The notes: generated from the sequence alone by a model not told the origin. A stretch of 64,000 bases of DNA from Isoetes taiwanensis (GCA_021234155.1 JAJEKV010000074.1:1603700-1667699); one strand, 5' to 3'. Positions 48,225 to 60,750 are shown, counted from the first letter of the stretch. Program-made: numbers and translations.

Positions 48225-48830
48225 AAAAAAAAAATTGCCTGCAAGTGCTAGTCTGGTATGAGTCTTAATGGCAGATACTGCTTACTGTCATGCAGTGACA
48301 GTTACTAAGTATGTAGTTGCTTAACGCTAGCAGAAGTGTTAATGTCATCAAGTGCTTACTGTCATGCAGTTAAGGTGCAGTGCTTGCTGTTAAGCTATAT
48401 AACTGTTTAAAGCTAGTCAATTTTATTGCATAAGTGCTCGTGTGTTCCAAATTTTTACTCACAAGCGCTGAAACTAATTAAAGTGCTTAGTGTTTGAAAC
48501 TAATTAAAGAGCTAAAGAAATTACATTCAAGCGTAATCTGAATGGATTTGCACAAGAATTCAAACTTCATATATTTGATAGATAGACAAAATAACATTTG
48601 ATAGAGAAACAAAAAACTTTGATAGAGACAAAAAAAACTTTGATAGAGACAAAAAACTTTTTATATAAACAAAATTTTTTACAAAAAAAAAGGCCCTCAG
48701 GCCAGTGTCTTCAGGATATAAACAAATTTTTTTACAAAAAAAAAGCCCTCAGGCCAGTGTCTTTAGGGGGGTGTCTTCAGGGGGGTGGGTATCTTCAGGG
48801 GGATGTCTTCAGGGGGGGCTTTAGGGGCTT
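48225..48830. repeat. Repeat-rich intergenic block, copy B
   Basis: AAGTGCTTA-type words, then the TTTGATAGAGACAAAAAAC minisatellite (48590-48660), then two copies of a roughly 57-bp unit with TTTTACAAAAAAA and GGCCCTCAGGCCAGTGTCTT (48665-48770), then GGGGG-TGTCTTCA repeats to 48830. Confidence 0.6.
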
Positions 48831-49018
48831 TCTGGTTCGGACTCGGGCTCACTCCACACATTCTCCTCCAATTTCTGCCTCCTCTGCCTTTTGGTGGGGC
48901 TCAGAATAAACTCTCTAAAAATCAATTTGTTTTTCTTCTTCTTCATCTTACTTGCTTAGGTGCTGGAACAATAAATCACTTGAAAAGAATTACATCAATT
49001 TGGTTAAGTGTCAAAGAA

Positions 49019-50934
49019 TTACAATTTTATTGGGAGACTGGCCATAATTGTTTCATGGGTCTCCTGTGAAATTTTGTACATGTCTGTGCCTTCTATTTTG
49101 TCCATATCAATTTTAGAATATCTTACCACATGGTCAGTACCGGAGGCTTCGGGTTGTTTAGTGAGCAACATGTACTTGAAATTACCCAAGAATTGATAAT
49201 ACAGTCCACTTAAGATAACCTCATGCACTCCAAATTTTTGCCCCCATCCATCTTTGTATGAATCTTCAAGTGTGCATTTGGGTTCTCAGGCACTTGAGGA
49301 TGTAGAAGTCCACACCCTCTCAATTGTCTACCTCAAGATTCACGCAAAATTGTCACCTACCTCTACCAGATTCGATCCATTCATTGGCTTGTTCAAGAGT
49401 CTCCTTTTTCTTCTCAACTCCACGGTTTTAAGTCATTTACCTCCCACTTTCCAAATCTACGTATTGATGCGGGAGTTCCAATTATGATCCATGCAAAACA
49501 AGCGAGTAAACATGACAGGCATCTATGAGCAAGCCTGTTTGGTCTACTCCTCACGGCAAGTCTGACATAAGTGAATCTTCTTTGTGCCTTTAAGTGTTTC
49601 AATTTCATATTCTTCTATGTTTGCCACAACAAAGAAGTTCAATTTCCCAAAAATATCTTTTGATCTCATCTGTTTCATCAACTGGTAGATCGCTGAAATA
49701 TGTACACGTAAATTTTACAATATCTTTAGCATGCCTCGCTTGTACACCATTGGGTTTGAGTTGTTCCTTACTTAGCAGCCTTTTGATAACAAAGATCGCA
49801 CCATCATGTTCACCTTTACCATGAGCGTGGCAAAGTAGTTCCACACTATTTCCTTGTCATTCATTGTGAAGTACACGCCTAAGAAAAAAAAAGTTTTTCG
49901 ACTTGAATTGTGATGAGCAGCCATCACTCCAAACCCAATGCTTCTCATACTCTATTTCACATTTCCTTAAGGCATGCAACATGCTTTTGTAGGCAGTGTT
50001 CCACAAATAATGAGTCATGCACTTTATCATCAGAAATGTAAAAGTGAGTCTCTTTTATGATCTTCCTACTATTGTTGAGTCTATTCCTGATCTGCTCCAA
50101 TCTTCTGTTCTTTTTTTTCTTCTTTGGGCAGTCTTCTTCTGTCTGCACAGGAACATCAATATCAGCACTTTTGTCATGTCTATATGTAATGTGAACAAGT
50201 ATAGAAACTTGGTCTGTATGCCAGTGCATTGACTGGGGCTCATTCTGGATCTTGATGCTGTAATTTTCTGCAAAGTCAATAACAGATACAATTGTATCTT
50301 CTGGAAATGATGACACACACTGTTTAAACTGATTGGCCTGCCAATGTGCTATGTAATTGTGTGGAACAAAATCTGATATTACCTTCTTCACATCCTCTTG
50401 AAACTCTTTGGGACTTCTCTCCTTCTGTACTAATCTCAAGACAGGTTTGTACCTCAAAGCCTTTCTTGGATCCCTGAATTCTCTGTCCTGGTCCACAGGT
50501 TGCTTTTCAAATGTCTTCCAAGTAACTAGTAATGAACCCGTGCCATCCATTTCCTGTGGACATTTTCTAATTCTATCCAACCCACTTTTTTTACACGCCA
50601 ACATCAAGCAGTTATGATCAAACCACTCCTCATCATCACCTTTGCTGCAGACCACTTGTCTCCATAAATCACTGGTGCACTTGATTGTATGCTCCTTGGC
50701 TGCACATTCTGGGCCAGGGCCACAAATCTCACAGTGGCAGTTGCAATTGTCATGAACTCCACCCGATTTTCTCAGGCTGTTCAATCCCTGCATGATGTAT
50801 TCAAAGTGGTAGATGCAACAGCATGTATGCCTCTCACGCATCCTCCTTACAAAACTCGGTTTCAACCTCTCAAAAGTCTGCAATGCAATTTTGATATGAG
50901 GGTTCTCCTCTCTAAACCTGAGGTAGAATTGCAA
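49019..50934 (-). CDS. DDE transposase, copy B (long catalytic exon intact)
   Basis: A 325-codon open exon from 50934 (after a CTGCAG acceptor) to 49957. It holds LQFYLRFREENPHIKIALQ, a Cys/His-rich block (CCCIYHFEY, HDNCNCHCEICGPGPEC), 'DHNCLMLACKKSG', 'SVIDFAENYSIKIQ' (first Asp) and 'RKIIKETHFYISDD'. After a frame change near 49960 come 'SDG..SQFKSK' (second Asp), 'AHGKGEHDGA' (about 49830) and 'DEIKRYFWEIE'. The C-terminus 'GLYYQFLGNFKYML' ends at TAA 49019. Exon 1 lies at 63835-63660, beyond the 12.65-kb insertion. It is a cut-and-paste type nuclease by its motifs; I cannot assign a superfamily with confidence. Confidence 0.75.
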
Positions 50935-51094
50935 CTGCAGGGAAATCGTGTGAATGCCAAATAAATGCTACATATAATGAACCCTACAATATAGGATGAA
51001 TACTTACTTAAGCACAATTTCATTAATTATGGACAATACCTGAATTTATGGACCATTTTTTAGTACACTTGGATGAATGACTCATTTTCATACA

Positions 51095-54000
51095 CTAGTT
51101 GACATCCCCTGCGAGTGCTGCATATGCCTCAGCAGCATGCACGGGTATCTTAATAGTATTAGGTATCTTCTTCTTGTTTGATGGCTCCCAAGCGTAGTCG
51201 ATAGTCTCCACTTCTATGCGGTCACTTGCAGTTGTTGGCCTCCATCTCTTCTTCCAGCAATTGGCATAATTAGCTGGGTAGACTTGGTTCCTCACGGGAT
51301 TGGCTCCCACCAAGTCACCGAGAATAGTCTCAAAGTTCTCCTTCTTATCATCCATTTGTGGGTCCTCAAGAGCTAGGCCCACCCAAGTTGGGCACAACTC
51401 ATCATCGTATGCGTGCCATAATAAAACATACCTTTCTTCAAATCTTTGTATGGGTTGAATTCGATGACGGGTTTGTCCTTCGGGGGCCGACATAAGGAGG
51501 AGTGATAGTAGCAATTGGCTCCACCACTATAGCTACATGAGGTGGAGCTTTGTGCTTGCCTAGTACGCGGGCCGAAGTCATTATAAGTGCCTTCACACTG
51601 CTGATGTTCCCGAGTTCTTGCGGGAGTTTCATCCAATATTCAATCGTGGCCGTGGAACTGTGCCGAGTAGTTGGCGCTTCGAGCACCTTTGTTAGACGTT
51701 GAACAAGCAACCCAATGCAATATATGCTTGTGGATCTTGTTCGCGAAGAAAGCCAAGGTCCTTCACCGATTTCTTGGGAGGAAGCGACTTTTAGGATATC
51801 AATTGGCATCATGGGCTTCCGTCCTCTTTTTCTTTCCACATCTTTATTCCACCAAACCAAACCAATCCGTAAGTGGGTCTAGTTTTGTAATACATGATGG
51901 CCAATCACCATTCATAGCGAATCTGAAAGTTAGAGTGGTATGACTGTCAATCTATCATCCCCATCTGGTATGTAGCCTTCTATAAAACCCTTCCAACTGG
52001 AACTTTGTCAACAACATAGGGCACAGGTGTATTCAAGTTGCATTTGTGGAATTCATACAAGAGTTCTCGGCATTGTGAGCACCTCTTGCCTTCTTTAAAG
52101 ATGTAGAGAAGTTACCAAACAAGGCATCGATATCATCATGTGTGTGATGGGGCATCATGAACCCTAGCTCAATCTCTTCAAACACACCAAGATATACTAG
52201 GTAAGAAAGATAGGAGAAGACATACCTATTCTTGTTACGTCAGATCGTTGTCCATTTTGCAAATAAAGTATCTTGGGCAGAGGCTTCAATGATGGTCCCC
52301 GTGTGGCGCGTGGCAAATTAGCAAGTGTTTGCTGGTATTGGATAGTGACAACTTTGACTCCAAGGCCGTTTGTGTCTCGCGAATGAGGAGACCCATTTTG
52401 GAGCAGATGTTTTGATCGGCGGTGGCCTCCGCATACTCGTGCCCCATCTCTAATCTCTTCAAGATCTTTGTTCAAAGAACCTACATGGAAGTTAGAGTCA
52501 TCCGCCATAAGTCCAGGCAAAGTTTCCATAGGATCCATTCCCATGACCATGAGTCAATGCACCGATCAATGTTGTTTTCAGCTTGTCAAGTCTCGAGAGA
52601 CTTCCGCATTGTTGCAATTTTGGAATCATTGTTTTGGCTTGATCCATTTTGTCGTGAATAATACAAAGATATTGGTAGGGATACTGTGGGGAGTATAATC
52701 TCCACGACAAGATCTTGTGTGCGACACGAGGCCTGCTCCAGTCTATGCGCTCTTCTTTCATCATGCAACACCCTCCTCTCTCCTTCATCTTTGGTCTTCA
52801 GTAACTTCGTACGGATCACCTCACATGTATCGCATTTGGAGAATGCAATTTTCTTTGCGATACTGACGTCCCGGAAGCTCCGCCTCCACGTTCTATGAAA
52901 ACACATCCGGTGATACCTTCTTGCGAATCAATGCCACAACCTCTGCATTAACCTCTTCTAGAATCTTTGGACTTCGTAAACATTGCGGGCAACTTCTCGA
53001 CATTCTCTCTTATCCCTCCTCGTTTTCCCCTTTGCGGTGGGGCAAGGATTCACCGATTCTCCTTCACGAACATGGAAAACACGGCCTCACATGCCAACGT
53101 CGAGGAGGCGAGGCTTCAAGGTGCCACAGTTACCATGTTCGGCCCTTTGCACCCTCAAGAAATTGGGCCTTCCATTTCAGATACACCGAGTTTGAGATCC
53201 CGAGACCAAGGTACCACGCCCTTTCGCAAACGAGATTCCCCCGGCAGCACCAGACTACCGTCCCACTCTTCGACCTTTCATGTTGTTGGCGAACATGTCA
53301 TAAACAAAAGTAACCCTATCACTTGATTTCATGGCTAGGAATTCCTTTCAAGATGTTAACAACTTCATTAGTAGAGAACCCGACGCAACACCTATTCTTG
53401 CAACACAAGGTCCTCCCCAGAATCGAGGATAGCATTCTCGAGTGGTGAGACGAGCAAGCTTTGGTGGCCTAACAACCTTCTGGGCTGGGGGAATGAAAAG
53501 TGTAATGTCGTTTCTCATAATTTGGGTGGTTCCGATGCTCACGAGCTCCCCGGCTGGACACAATATCTGGGCTTCTGTTGCGGTCTTTGCGGTCAATATC
53601 TCGAGACCTTTATCCCCGTTAACACAAACGAGATCATTGCTCCATCTCACGAAAGCATCCCCCCGCCCGGCACCTGCAAGCAACCCCGGCAGCGAATGTT
53701 CTTCGTAAAGGAGGGAAACCTTCGCGATTCTGAATACTCCCACAAACTTGAAACCCGAACCGGGTCACAAATCGCATCATCGGGGCGGTGAAAGATATGA
53801 ATCCCTTTCCGCGATGATAATGGAGTCGCGATGAGTGCCATATCTCACAATCCTTTTCAAGAAGGGTATATCTTGTCGTGGTTGTGTCTCCTTCCCCACC
53901 TCTTTCCTCACTGTCTTTTTCTTTGGGGACGTCATTAGCTTGGCGACTCACGAGCATCTTCACTTCTCCAGAGAACCTAATGAGCCCCGGCTTCTGCTAT

Positions 54001-54399
54001 TGTGCTTGCATCTGGAGTTGGCCAAGGAAGGGTATGGTGGCCTTCGAACACTTCCTCCACACCTACGCTCACTAGTCCATTCGATATCTCCTTGAAGTGG
54101 CATTGTGTCATTTGCCCCACAACTCCCTTTGCTACTAGATGTTCATTAAGGAAGAGATACACAACCTGCACAAGGATTTCAGTAGTGTTAAAATCGAGTA
54201 AGGAAGACGAGAAAGCATTGCAAATGACCTGGGGGGATTCCCATTCAATGGTTACAAGGACAATGAAATTGGGCGGGTGCCCTTTTTTACATTTGAGGTC
54301 TTTAGATTCCCCTTGTGTAGGGTTAGTATTGGATGCAGTAAGTCTCACAATGGGTAGAAAAGAAGCTTCTCGCTCTGAACAGGCCATATCCACGCACAA
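51095..54399 (-). pseudogene. DUF7869-type DDE transposase of the 12.65-kb element
   Basis: Coding pieces line up along about 3.3 kb. N-terminal part (54399-53977): unrecognised, with 'VVYLFLNEHLVAKG'. Middle (53963-53348): 'DCEIWHSSRLHYHR', 'GELVSIGTTQIMRNDITLF'. Catalytic part (52906-52100): zinc-ribbon-like 'FSKCDTCEVIRTKLL', 'YLCIIHDKMDQAKTMIPKL', 'LTHGHGNGSYG', 'NFHVGSLNK', 'ILYLQ-MDN' and 'FMMPHHTHDDIDALFGNFS'. These are the DUF7869 hallmarks (HDxMDxAK, QxDN, HTHxDID). C-terminus (51514-51095): 'VETIDYAWEPSNKKK', 'IPVHAAEAYAALAG'. The frame changes often; most breaks look like CAG/CTG errors or introns. Confidence 0.72.
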
Positions 54400-54835
54400 A
54401 TTGGGCGCCCGCCCAATTTGTTCTTGGTGGTAGAAGAGCTGTAAAGTAGGCAGACACTCGGCGCCCGCCCAATTTAGTTGTCACCAAGAGAAAACACATT
54501 CGAGATCTGATTAGCCCACCCTACGGTTTCATATCATCGGTCATCTACACAAGGGGACAATAAGGCGTGCCCAAGTTGTCCCCTTTGTTGCAAATTAGCG
54601 GCCGCCCAATTAGAACCGAATGAGGCGCTTATATAAGGGTAGTATTGATGATCAAATCTCACAATGGGTACAAAAGAAGATTGTCGCCACGAGCAGGCCA
54701 TATCACAAGACAAATTGGGCCCAGCCCAATTTGTTCGTGGGTGGTTAAAGAGTATAAAGTAGGCGGACACACTCCGCCCAATTTAGTTGTCACCAAGAGA
54801 AAACACATTCGAGATACAGTTAGCCCACCCGGACA
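54320..54835. repeat. About 200-bp direct repeat, spacing about 314 bp
   Basis: TCTCACAATGGGTA..AAAAGAAG at 54343 recurs at 54657, and similarity continues through GGCCATATC, a TTGGGC/GCCCAA palindrome, AAAGTAGGC, GTTGTCACCAAGAGAAAAC and TTAGCCCACCC. Both copies carry two palindromes of the element-specific type. Confidence 0.75.
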
Positions 54836-55089
54836 GTGAGCCCACCCGGTCCCTTTCTGTAGATGAAACTGAAGGAGGCAGACACTAAAAGAAGTAAGGA
54901 GGCCCGGAGACACTCACTGGAATTTATCATCGAGCTACCAAAACAAATACAATCGAGCATTGGAAGGGCCTGACTACAAACAAGGGTTAATGGAGAAAAT
55001 AGCCCTCACACAATTCCTGCACAACAATTTCAGGAAAAGGACGGACTGCATGGAAACTTAGAGTTTATGTAAATGTGACAGTAACCAAG

Positions 55090-55210
55090 TGAATGATGGG
55101 GAGTAAATGAACAGGCGCCATCGAAAGGGCGTGAATGAAGAGGTGTGAATGAAGAGGCGTGAATGGAAAGGTGTGAATGAACAGCCGTGAATGGAAAGGC
55201 GTGATTGATT
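55090..55210 (+). repeat. GTGAATGAA minisatellite (unit about 16-17 bp)
   Basis: Six to seven units of GTGAATGAA-GAGGC or GTGAATGGAAAGGC in tandem, between the two divergent genes of the 12.65-kb element. No coding signal. Confidence 0.75.
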
Positions 55211-56289
55211 ACATCCCTTCACATCACATTTGCGGCAATTACACATCGAGGTATGGCGAATTTAACTGGGAGCAAAGACGAACCTTTGGAGATTTCAACA
55301 ATAAGCGACCATGAGTATGAATGTTGAAGATGTTTTGCGTCTTGCGAGAAAATATAGTAGCCAAACAAAACCGAGAAAAAAAACAACAGGTTCGAACCGC
55401 ATTTGCATTTAAACAGAATTCCCCAAAATTTGAATGTAATTTCCCCCATATTTTGAAAGTTAAATGTCCCACCTAACAAGTAATAATGTTTAGGCCCGGA
55501 ACTTTTAAACACAAATCCCGCCTAAAGCACGCGGCGACACGCATGACTCGAAAGTTAATTTTGGGCGGGCTATAAATGACAGATTTGAAATTCAAAATCT
55601 CGGTGCACTTATTATTAAGGTCCACAATTAATTCCTCACGCTCGAACCCATCAACGGTCCATTTTTTTTTTAAAAGGCCAAACTCTTACATGCACGACAC
55701 TTGTCTTCGCGTCATGAAAGGTCCATAACCCTTTAAAAGCCCCTCATTCTCCACTATTGCAGATTTAGAAACTTCAGGCTTCTTTGGCGCTTTTGTGGTG
55801 CTTTTAATGTTGTCGCCTTCATATTTGGTAGCCACGAAAGTCTTTCTCATCCCTATCCCTGTCACAGACTATACTCCCGAACGGTGTGTCGGATCGAGCA
55901 CTTGGCGCCTTTGTGTTTCTCGGCGCTTGTCGCCATCCCATTGGCGCCTTCCTCTCTTCATTGTCCTATCGCCTCGGGTACCCCTTTACAAAGAAATCTT
56001 AGCAGTTGATGGCATCTCGCCCCCACCACAGAGGCAAAGGTAAGCCGGACTACTTTCTTAATAGAAACTTGAGCTACCGCAAATGATTGAGTATCCCGCT
56101 ATTGCATCTCGGAATTTGGGCCGTGGCTGACATATTAACATCTTCTAGATGCCTCATCGGGTCCCCACAAATGCAAACCTCGCGGTGCGTAATCTGAATA
56201 GGGCACCCAATTGCTTCCGGTGGAGGGTCTTTAGTTTGCAAGACATTGGACTTTTTCCCTAACACCAAAGTGGGCGGACGCCCAATTTA

Positions 56290-56480
56290 CTTATCCCTAA
56301 CACCAAAGTGGGCGGACGCCCAATTTGCCTATCCCGAGAGCATTTTAACTTCCTTGGAAGGTAGATTTCATAGACTAATCAGCCCGCCCAATTTACTCTA
56401 CCCAAGTCTACCATCCTAGGAAATCGTGCTCTCCGCGATAGGCAAATTGGGCGTCCGCCCACTTTGGTGTGAGGGATAAG
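56290..56480. repeat. 44-bp inverted repeat around a 103-bp loop
   Basis: 56290-56333 (CTTATCCCTAACACC...TTGCCTATC) is the inverse of 56437-56480 at 43 of 44 positions. Each arm holds one GTGGGCGGACGCCCAA palindrome, so the arms could form a long hairpin or cruciform. Confidence 0.85.
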
Positions 56481-56532
56481 TAAATTGGGCGACGCTTCTT
56501 GGTATGCGAGGGGATTCGGGACAAATGGGCGG

Positions 56533-56830
56533 GCCCAATTTGGCCCCTACGATGGAATCGTCTCCTCAGCCGCAAGGCTCACCATGAGTTCAGCCGAGTA
56601 AATTGGGCGGGCGCCCAATTTGGTGTGCGTAGGGACAATCCAAATTGGGCGGACGCCCAATTTGGCCCCTGTGATGCAGTTGTCTCCTAAGCCCCAAGGC
56701 TCACCATGAGTTGAGCCGATGAAATTGGGCGGGCGCCCAATTTGGTGTGCGTAGGGATCCGGCCAAATTGGGCGGGCGCCCAATTTGCCTCCATCATACA
56801 ACAGTCTCTTCAGCCCCAAGTCTCCCAGGT
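56533..56830 (+). repeat. 122-bp tandem repeat, about 2.4 units
   Basis: Units start at GCCCAATTTGG (56533), 56655 and 56778. Each unit has CAAGGCTCACCATGAGTT, a palindrome, GGTGTGCGTAGGGA and a second palindrome. The last unit is partial and runs into the acceptor before the plus-strand gene. Confidence 0.8.
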
Positions 56831-56863
56831 ACTAACATTACTTTCCGTTCTGCAGGAATTAAT

Positions 56864-59800
56864 ATGGCGCGAACAAAAGACGCCTCGGGTTCGATCAGGA
56901 CCCAAATTTGCGAGAGGCTATTGCAATAGAGGATGCAAGAACGTAAGAAGAGAAAGAACTGCTTTTGTTCGGCATCCGTGTTGTGCCCCATGAAATTTTG
57001 ACGATTTGCCGAGGAATGGGTCCGTGCATAGAGATATGGAACATTCATCCCGGGTCCCGGACAAACCACCTCAAGGATCTTTTGCTTTTCTTTGGCAAGA
57101 TAAAAAGGGGAAAAATGAATTCGGTAATATCGTCATCGACATGGAGGAGGTCTCGAGAACAACGATGACTTCCTCATCGATGTTGAAGACACCGTAGATC
57201 GGACTTTCGTCCGTTATAAAGTTCCACTTTCTAAGTACGAGCCATGTATGATGAGCGCAAGTATAAAGGAAAGCCCACATTCTTGCGCCCAGAAAGGATG
57301 GGCGCTAGACTCATATGAAAGTTTAGAGCGATCGGGAATCAAATCAAGAACTGATATCTTGGATGGCTACTACGCTGTCAGGCAGTGGATATTAGAACAC
57401 AAACAGAACAGGTCGAAAGCACTGTTCACGGAGTATCAGGGCAAAAACCAACCTAAAGTATACGATACTAAGTGGCTTAAGTCTAGATACAAGAAAGGTG
57501 AGGCAAAGACCTAGCGCAGGGGGCAGCGCCATGGAGACCGGATACAACAATAAAGAAGGCGAGGACACCACGCTAAGGCTATTCAATCGAAGTCGCCACT
57601 AAACTTGTATTCGTGGAATGAAGAGAATATCAAGGTCGCCCGAGGTGAGTGCAGAAGAGGACCAGCCGTCTGAAGAGGAACCCCCTAAGCGCAGAGGAAA
57701 AGATTTAGGTGGTCCGTCCAAGAGGCGCAAGCGGGACATCTTATCACAGAGCCCAAATAGTTCGGAGAGGGAGTCCTTGTCTGCTTCTTCATCTGAAGAA
57801 CGGGATAGTAGCCGGCAGATCGTGAAGTTCACTCCATCTGGTGGCGACGCCACCAGAGAGCAGTATATGAGTTGTCACGTAACGCCATAGCAAGCATCAA
57901 GCACGTGGAGAGAATCTACCCTCCGGGGTGGGCTTCGAGATTGAAGTCGATGTGTTCAAGATGCATAAAGCCCCGCAAATATGACTTGTAGGGTCATAAG
58001 TCCAGTAAGCACTTGGACACTCTCTACGAATCGTTTATCGCCCATCGATGCACCCTCCCCGGCCGATGTCACGGTCGATTCGATGCGAGAGGCGAGGCGA
58101 GCAATCAAGTGGAAAAAGGCGGAGGACCTGCAAAATGCAGAATACTGGATTGTCAATGGCAACCATACGACCACGATTGCTCAACCGCTTGTCACACAAG
58201 CTTTGGCATGGCCTCTGAAAAAGGAAGCACTTGGCGAGCCCGATATTCTTTTCTATGCCAAAAAGGAAATGCCGAGTCCTCGCAGGAAATCTCACAAAGA
58301 ATCGAGTGCGTTCGCCGGCCGGAGAATAATGACATAACAAAGAAGACTATACACGAAGAAGTATTCTTGAAGAAATTCAGCAGCCTTCAGAACGATTGGG
58401 CATTCTATGGGAAGCCTAAGAAGGGCAAACGGGCTGGGTCGGTGGAGCTTATTACGTAAGTGCACTACCACCATTACTTCGACGGTTTCGTGCTATCCAC
58501 TAGTTGAAATTGGGCCCGCCCAATTTCAGCCCTGCTGGCACTCTTTTTTCAAATTGGGTTTCCAATTTCGAACGGCCGCAAATAGGGCCGCCCAATTGAA
58601 ACGCTCAGGAAATTGGGCGCCCCGCCAATTCACGAGTGTCGGATGATCCGAAATTGGGGCTAACGGCGTCGGCTAGTGCAAGCAAATTAAGATGATGTGT
58701 ATCGCCTTTATCCGGTGCCTTCGATTGTCATGCGAGGATTGGAAAGTCAGAAGGCAAGCGATTAAGAAGTCAACTATGCGTGACTCGACTACTTTGTATA
58801 TCTTGGCAATAGTCGTGGAATATGTGCACCGAAGTTGCCCGGTTATTCTACTAAGACCGGTTGAAGGAGGATGAAGGGAGAAAAAATTGAGGTGAAGGAT
58901 AGGCTTAGACTTTTCACCAATAATTCGTCGCCCATTAAAGTCCATGCATCCTCTAGATCTGCAAAAGGTCTGCTGAAGGAGATCAAGGATGGCACCACAT
59001 TCTGAAGGGAAGCAAGGATTATCTTGGGAGACGACTATGAAAGTCGAGGGAGAGTGAAGAAGATTGGAACAATGGAGCGGGCCCTTGTCGATACATGAAG
59101 GAAGTGAAGAAACTTCCTTTTCAAGACATGGCTGCCTTGAGGCAAGCTCACCCCATATTCCGCGGAGAATCTGATGCTTATGTTCGCAAGTAGCATCGGA
59201 GTGGATGGGCGAAAGGGCCTTAAAGAGATGGAGAAGGAAAGCTTTTCAGGAGTCCCTCTACAAAGAAAGTATATCTTCTAGGGCGGTTGAGGAGGGTGGC
59301 AAACCTTTCAAGTGTTTCCACGTTAGTCCGCGAGGTTTGTGCGTGGGCGTGGTAAACACTTCGCCCGCTTCATTGGGATGCGACTTCAGATATACGAAGA
59401 AATGGCCAAAGGAAGATTATGAAAAATTCCTTGACCCGCCTAAGCACGATGATGCAGACCCGGCGGCTTTCTTTGGGTAGCTATATTTATTACCCTGGAC
59501 CGCCTCAATGAGTGCCTATCCGCCATGAAGACAATAGACGGTGGCAGGTGTTTGGGTTGGTTCCTACCGGGACCCCGGCGAGCTGCGACTACCTCTAGAG
59601 TTCGAGAGTTGCAATGTCTTGTCCTGCTAATGTATGTTGCCGAGACGCATGGCCTCGCCATCAAGTCTGAGGAAATAAATATTTGCTTCGGCCAATTCCG
59701 ACCATCCAAAGCAATATGCTAAGTTTCCCAAGCATTTCTGAGAAAAAGCAGGGACATCGAAAAGAATTTGCACGATCCGCGAGTGCAAAGCAGTATGCAT

Positions 59801-60750
59801 TTTAAATTGGGCGCCCCCAATTTGCTTGTTGACTATCAATGTTTCTAACATTTGTTTTCCCCGGCTTATTGGTTGTATCGACCTTGGTGCGACAAGGGTG
59901 CGGCGGGGGGGAGGATCTTGGTGCAAAATGTTAGTTGGAAAGTAGGGGCGTGCACCTATCTAGTACGAAGTTGATCTTTGGAAGGTTGCCTTTGTTTCCG
60001 ACTTCTTTTCGGTGGTGCTTTTTAGCCGACGCGCAAGTCGCGAGGGCTATAAAACATTGTCTTTTGAGAGATGCGAGAAGCTGAAAATTAAGCTTGTGCA
60101 TGGATATTCGAGCAACTTCGATGTCATGTTAGGCGAGAAAAATCAAGAGCTCGGGCACTCTGAGAAGATAAAAGAGGGAAAGAAGAAGGCCTCTACTTCC
60201 AAAAATGCTCCTCGGCCTCGACTTCACGCCCCTCGAGACACCTTGTCCGTTCTCGTCTACAACCATAAATGAAGTGCAATCAATTCGAGACGGGACAAGA
60301 GCGATTCAAGTAGAGCTCAAAAAGGGCGTGGCCTTAGGCTCTCGGGATTTGGAACTATTTAGGAGAAGAAAAAACAACATCAACGCCTTTGGCGAGGGGC
60401 GGGGACTGGTGAATACTCGGGGACATGATTGAGGCGACCTCAAAGTTCGAGGAAGAGGTTGCTAGGGAGCCCCGACTGTCGTTGTCATGGAAACACAGAA
60501 GGGGACAATCAGGGATGGAGAGGATGTGGTCCCCAACACGATGAGCGATCAAGATGTAGAGGAAGAGGTGGCGAACACGTAAGACAATCAAGGTGCGGAT
60601 GATGAGAATGAGGAACTGGGGCCCAAGATTTTATGCAAAGAATGGAATTGATCAAAGAGGCAAAGACAACAACAACAGCGGCCAAACATGGAGAACCCGA
60701 AGAGGGATCATCAGGAAGATGTGCCTCGCACGAATGGCGACTTATGATTT
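56864..60750 (+). pseudogene. Unrecognised plus-strand gene of the 12.65-kb element
   Basis: Starts MARTKDASGSIRTQICERLL at 56864. Coding-like pieces follow in changing frames: 'FGNIVIDMEEV' (57120), 'GWALDSYESLERSGIKSRTD' (57298), an acidic/basic linker rich in Ser, Glu, Lys (57618-57890) and 'VDSMREARRAIKWKKAEDLQ' with 'AEYWIVNGNHTT' (58075-58180). Later pieces are 'VKDRLRLFTNNSSPIKVHAS' (58890), 'CFHVSPRGLCVGVVNTSPAS' (59310), 'CLSAMKTIDGGRCLGWFLPG' (59510) and 'KTLSFERCEKLKIKLVHGY' (60050). WIVNGNH loosely recalls ParB-like nuclease folds; that is weak. Palindromes at 58505-58640 and 59803 probably mark introns. Function unknown. Confidence 0.5.

Larger units (their letters stand above)
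54836..56863. promoter_or_regulatory. Divergent intergenic region of the 12.65-kb element
   Basis: About 2.0 kb between the minus-strand transposase and the plus-strand gene, with no convincing ORF. It contains the GTGAATGAA minisatellite, the hairpin-forming pair 56290-56333 / 56437-56480, the 122-bp repeats and about ten palindromes. A splice-acceptor-like TTCTGCAG lies just before the plus-strand ATG (56864), so a 5' leader intron may cover part of it. Both promoters would be expected here; I see no specific TATA box I would defend. Confidence 0.4.

Noticed and set aside
32778-50934. CHG-context deamination (a RIP-like process) as the cause of copy differences
   Set aside because: The changes at CAG/CTG are mostly deletions, insertions and multi-base swaps. 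Deamination would leave TAG/CTA substitutions of constant length.
58075-58200. Firm call of a ParB-like nuclease
   Set aside because: Only one short motif (WIVNGNH) supports it, and the surrounding frame is unstable.
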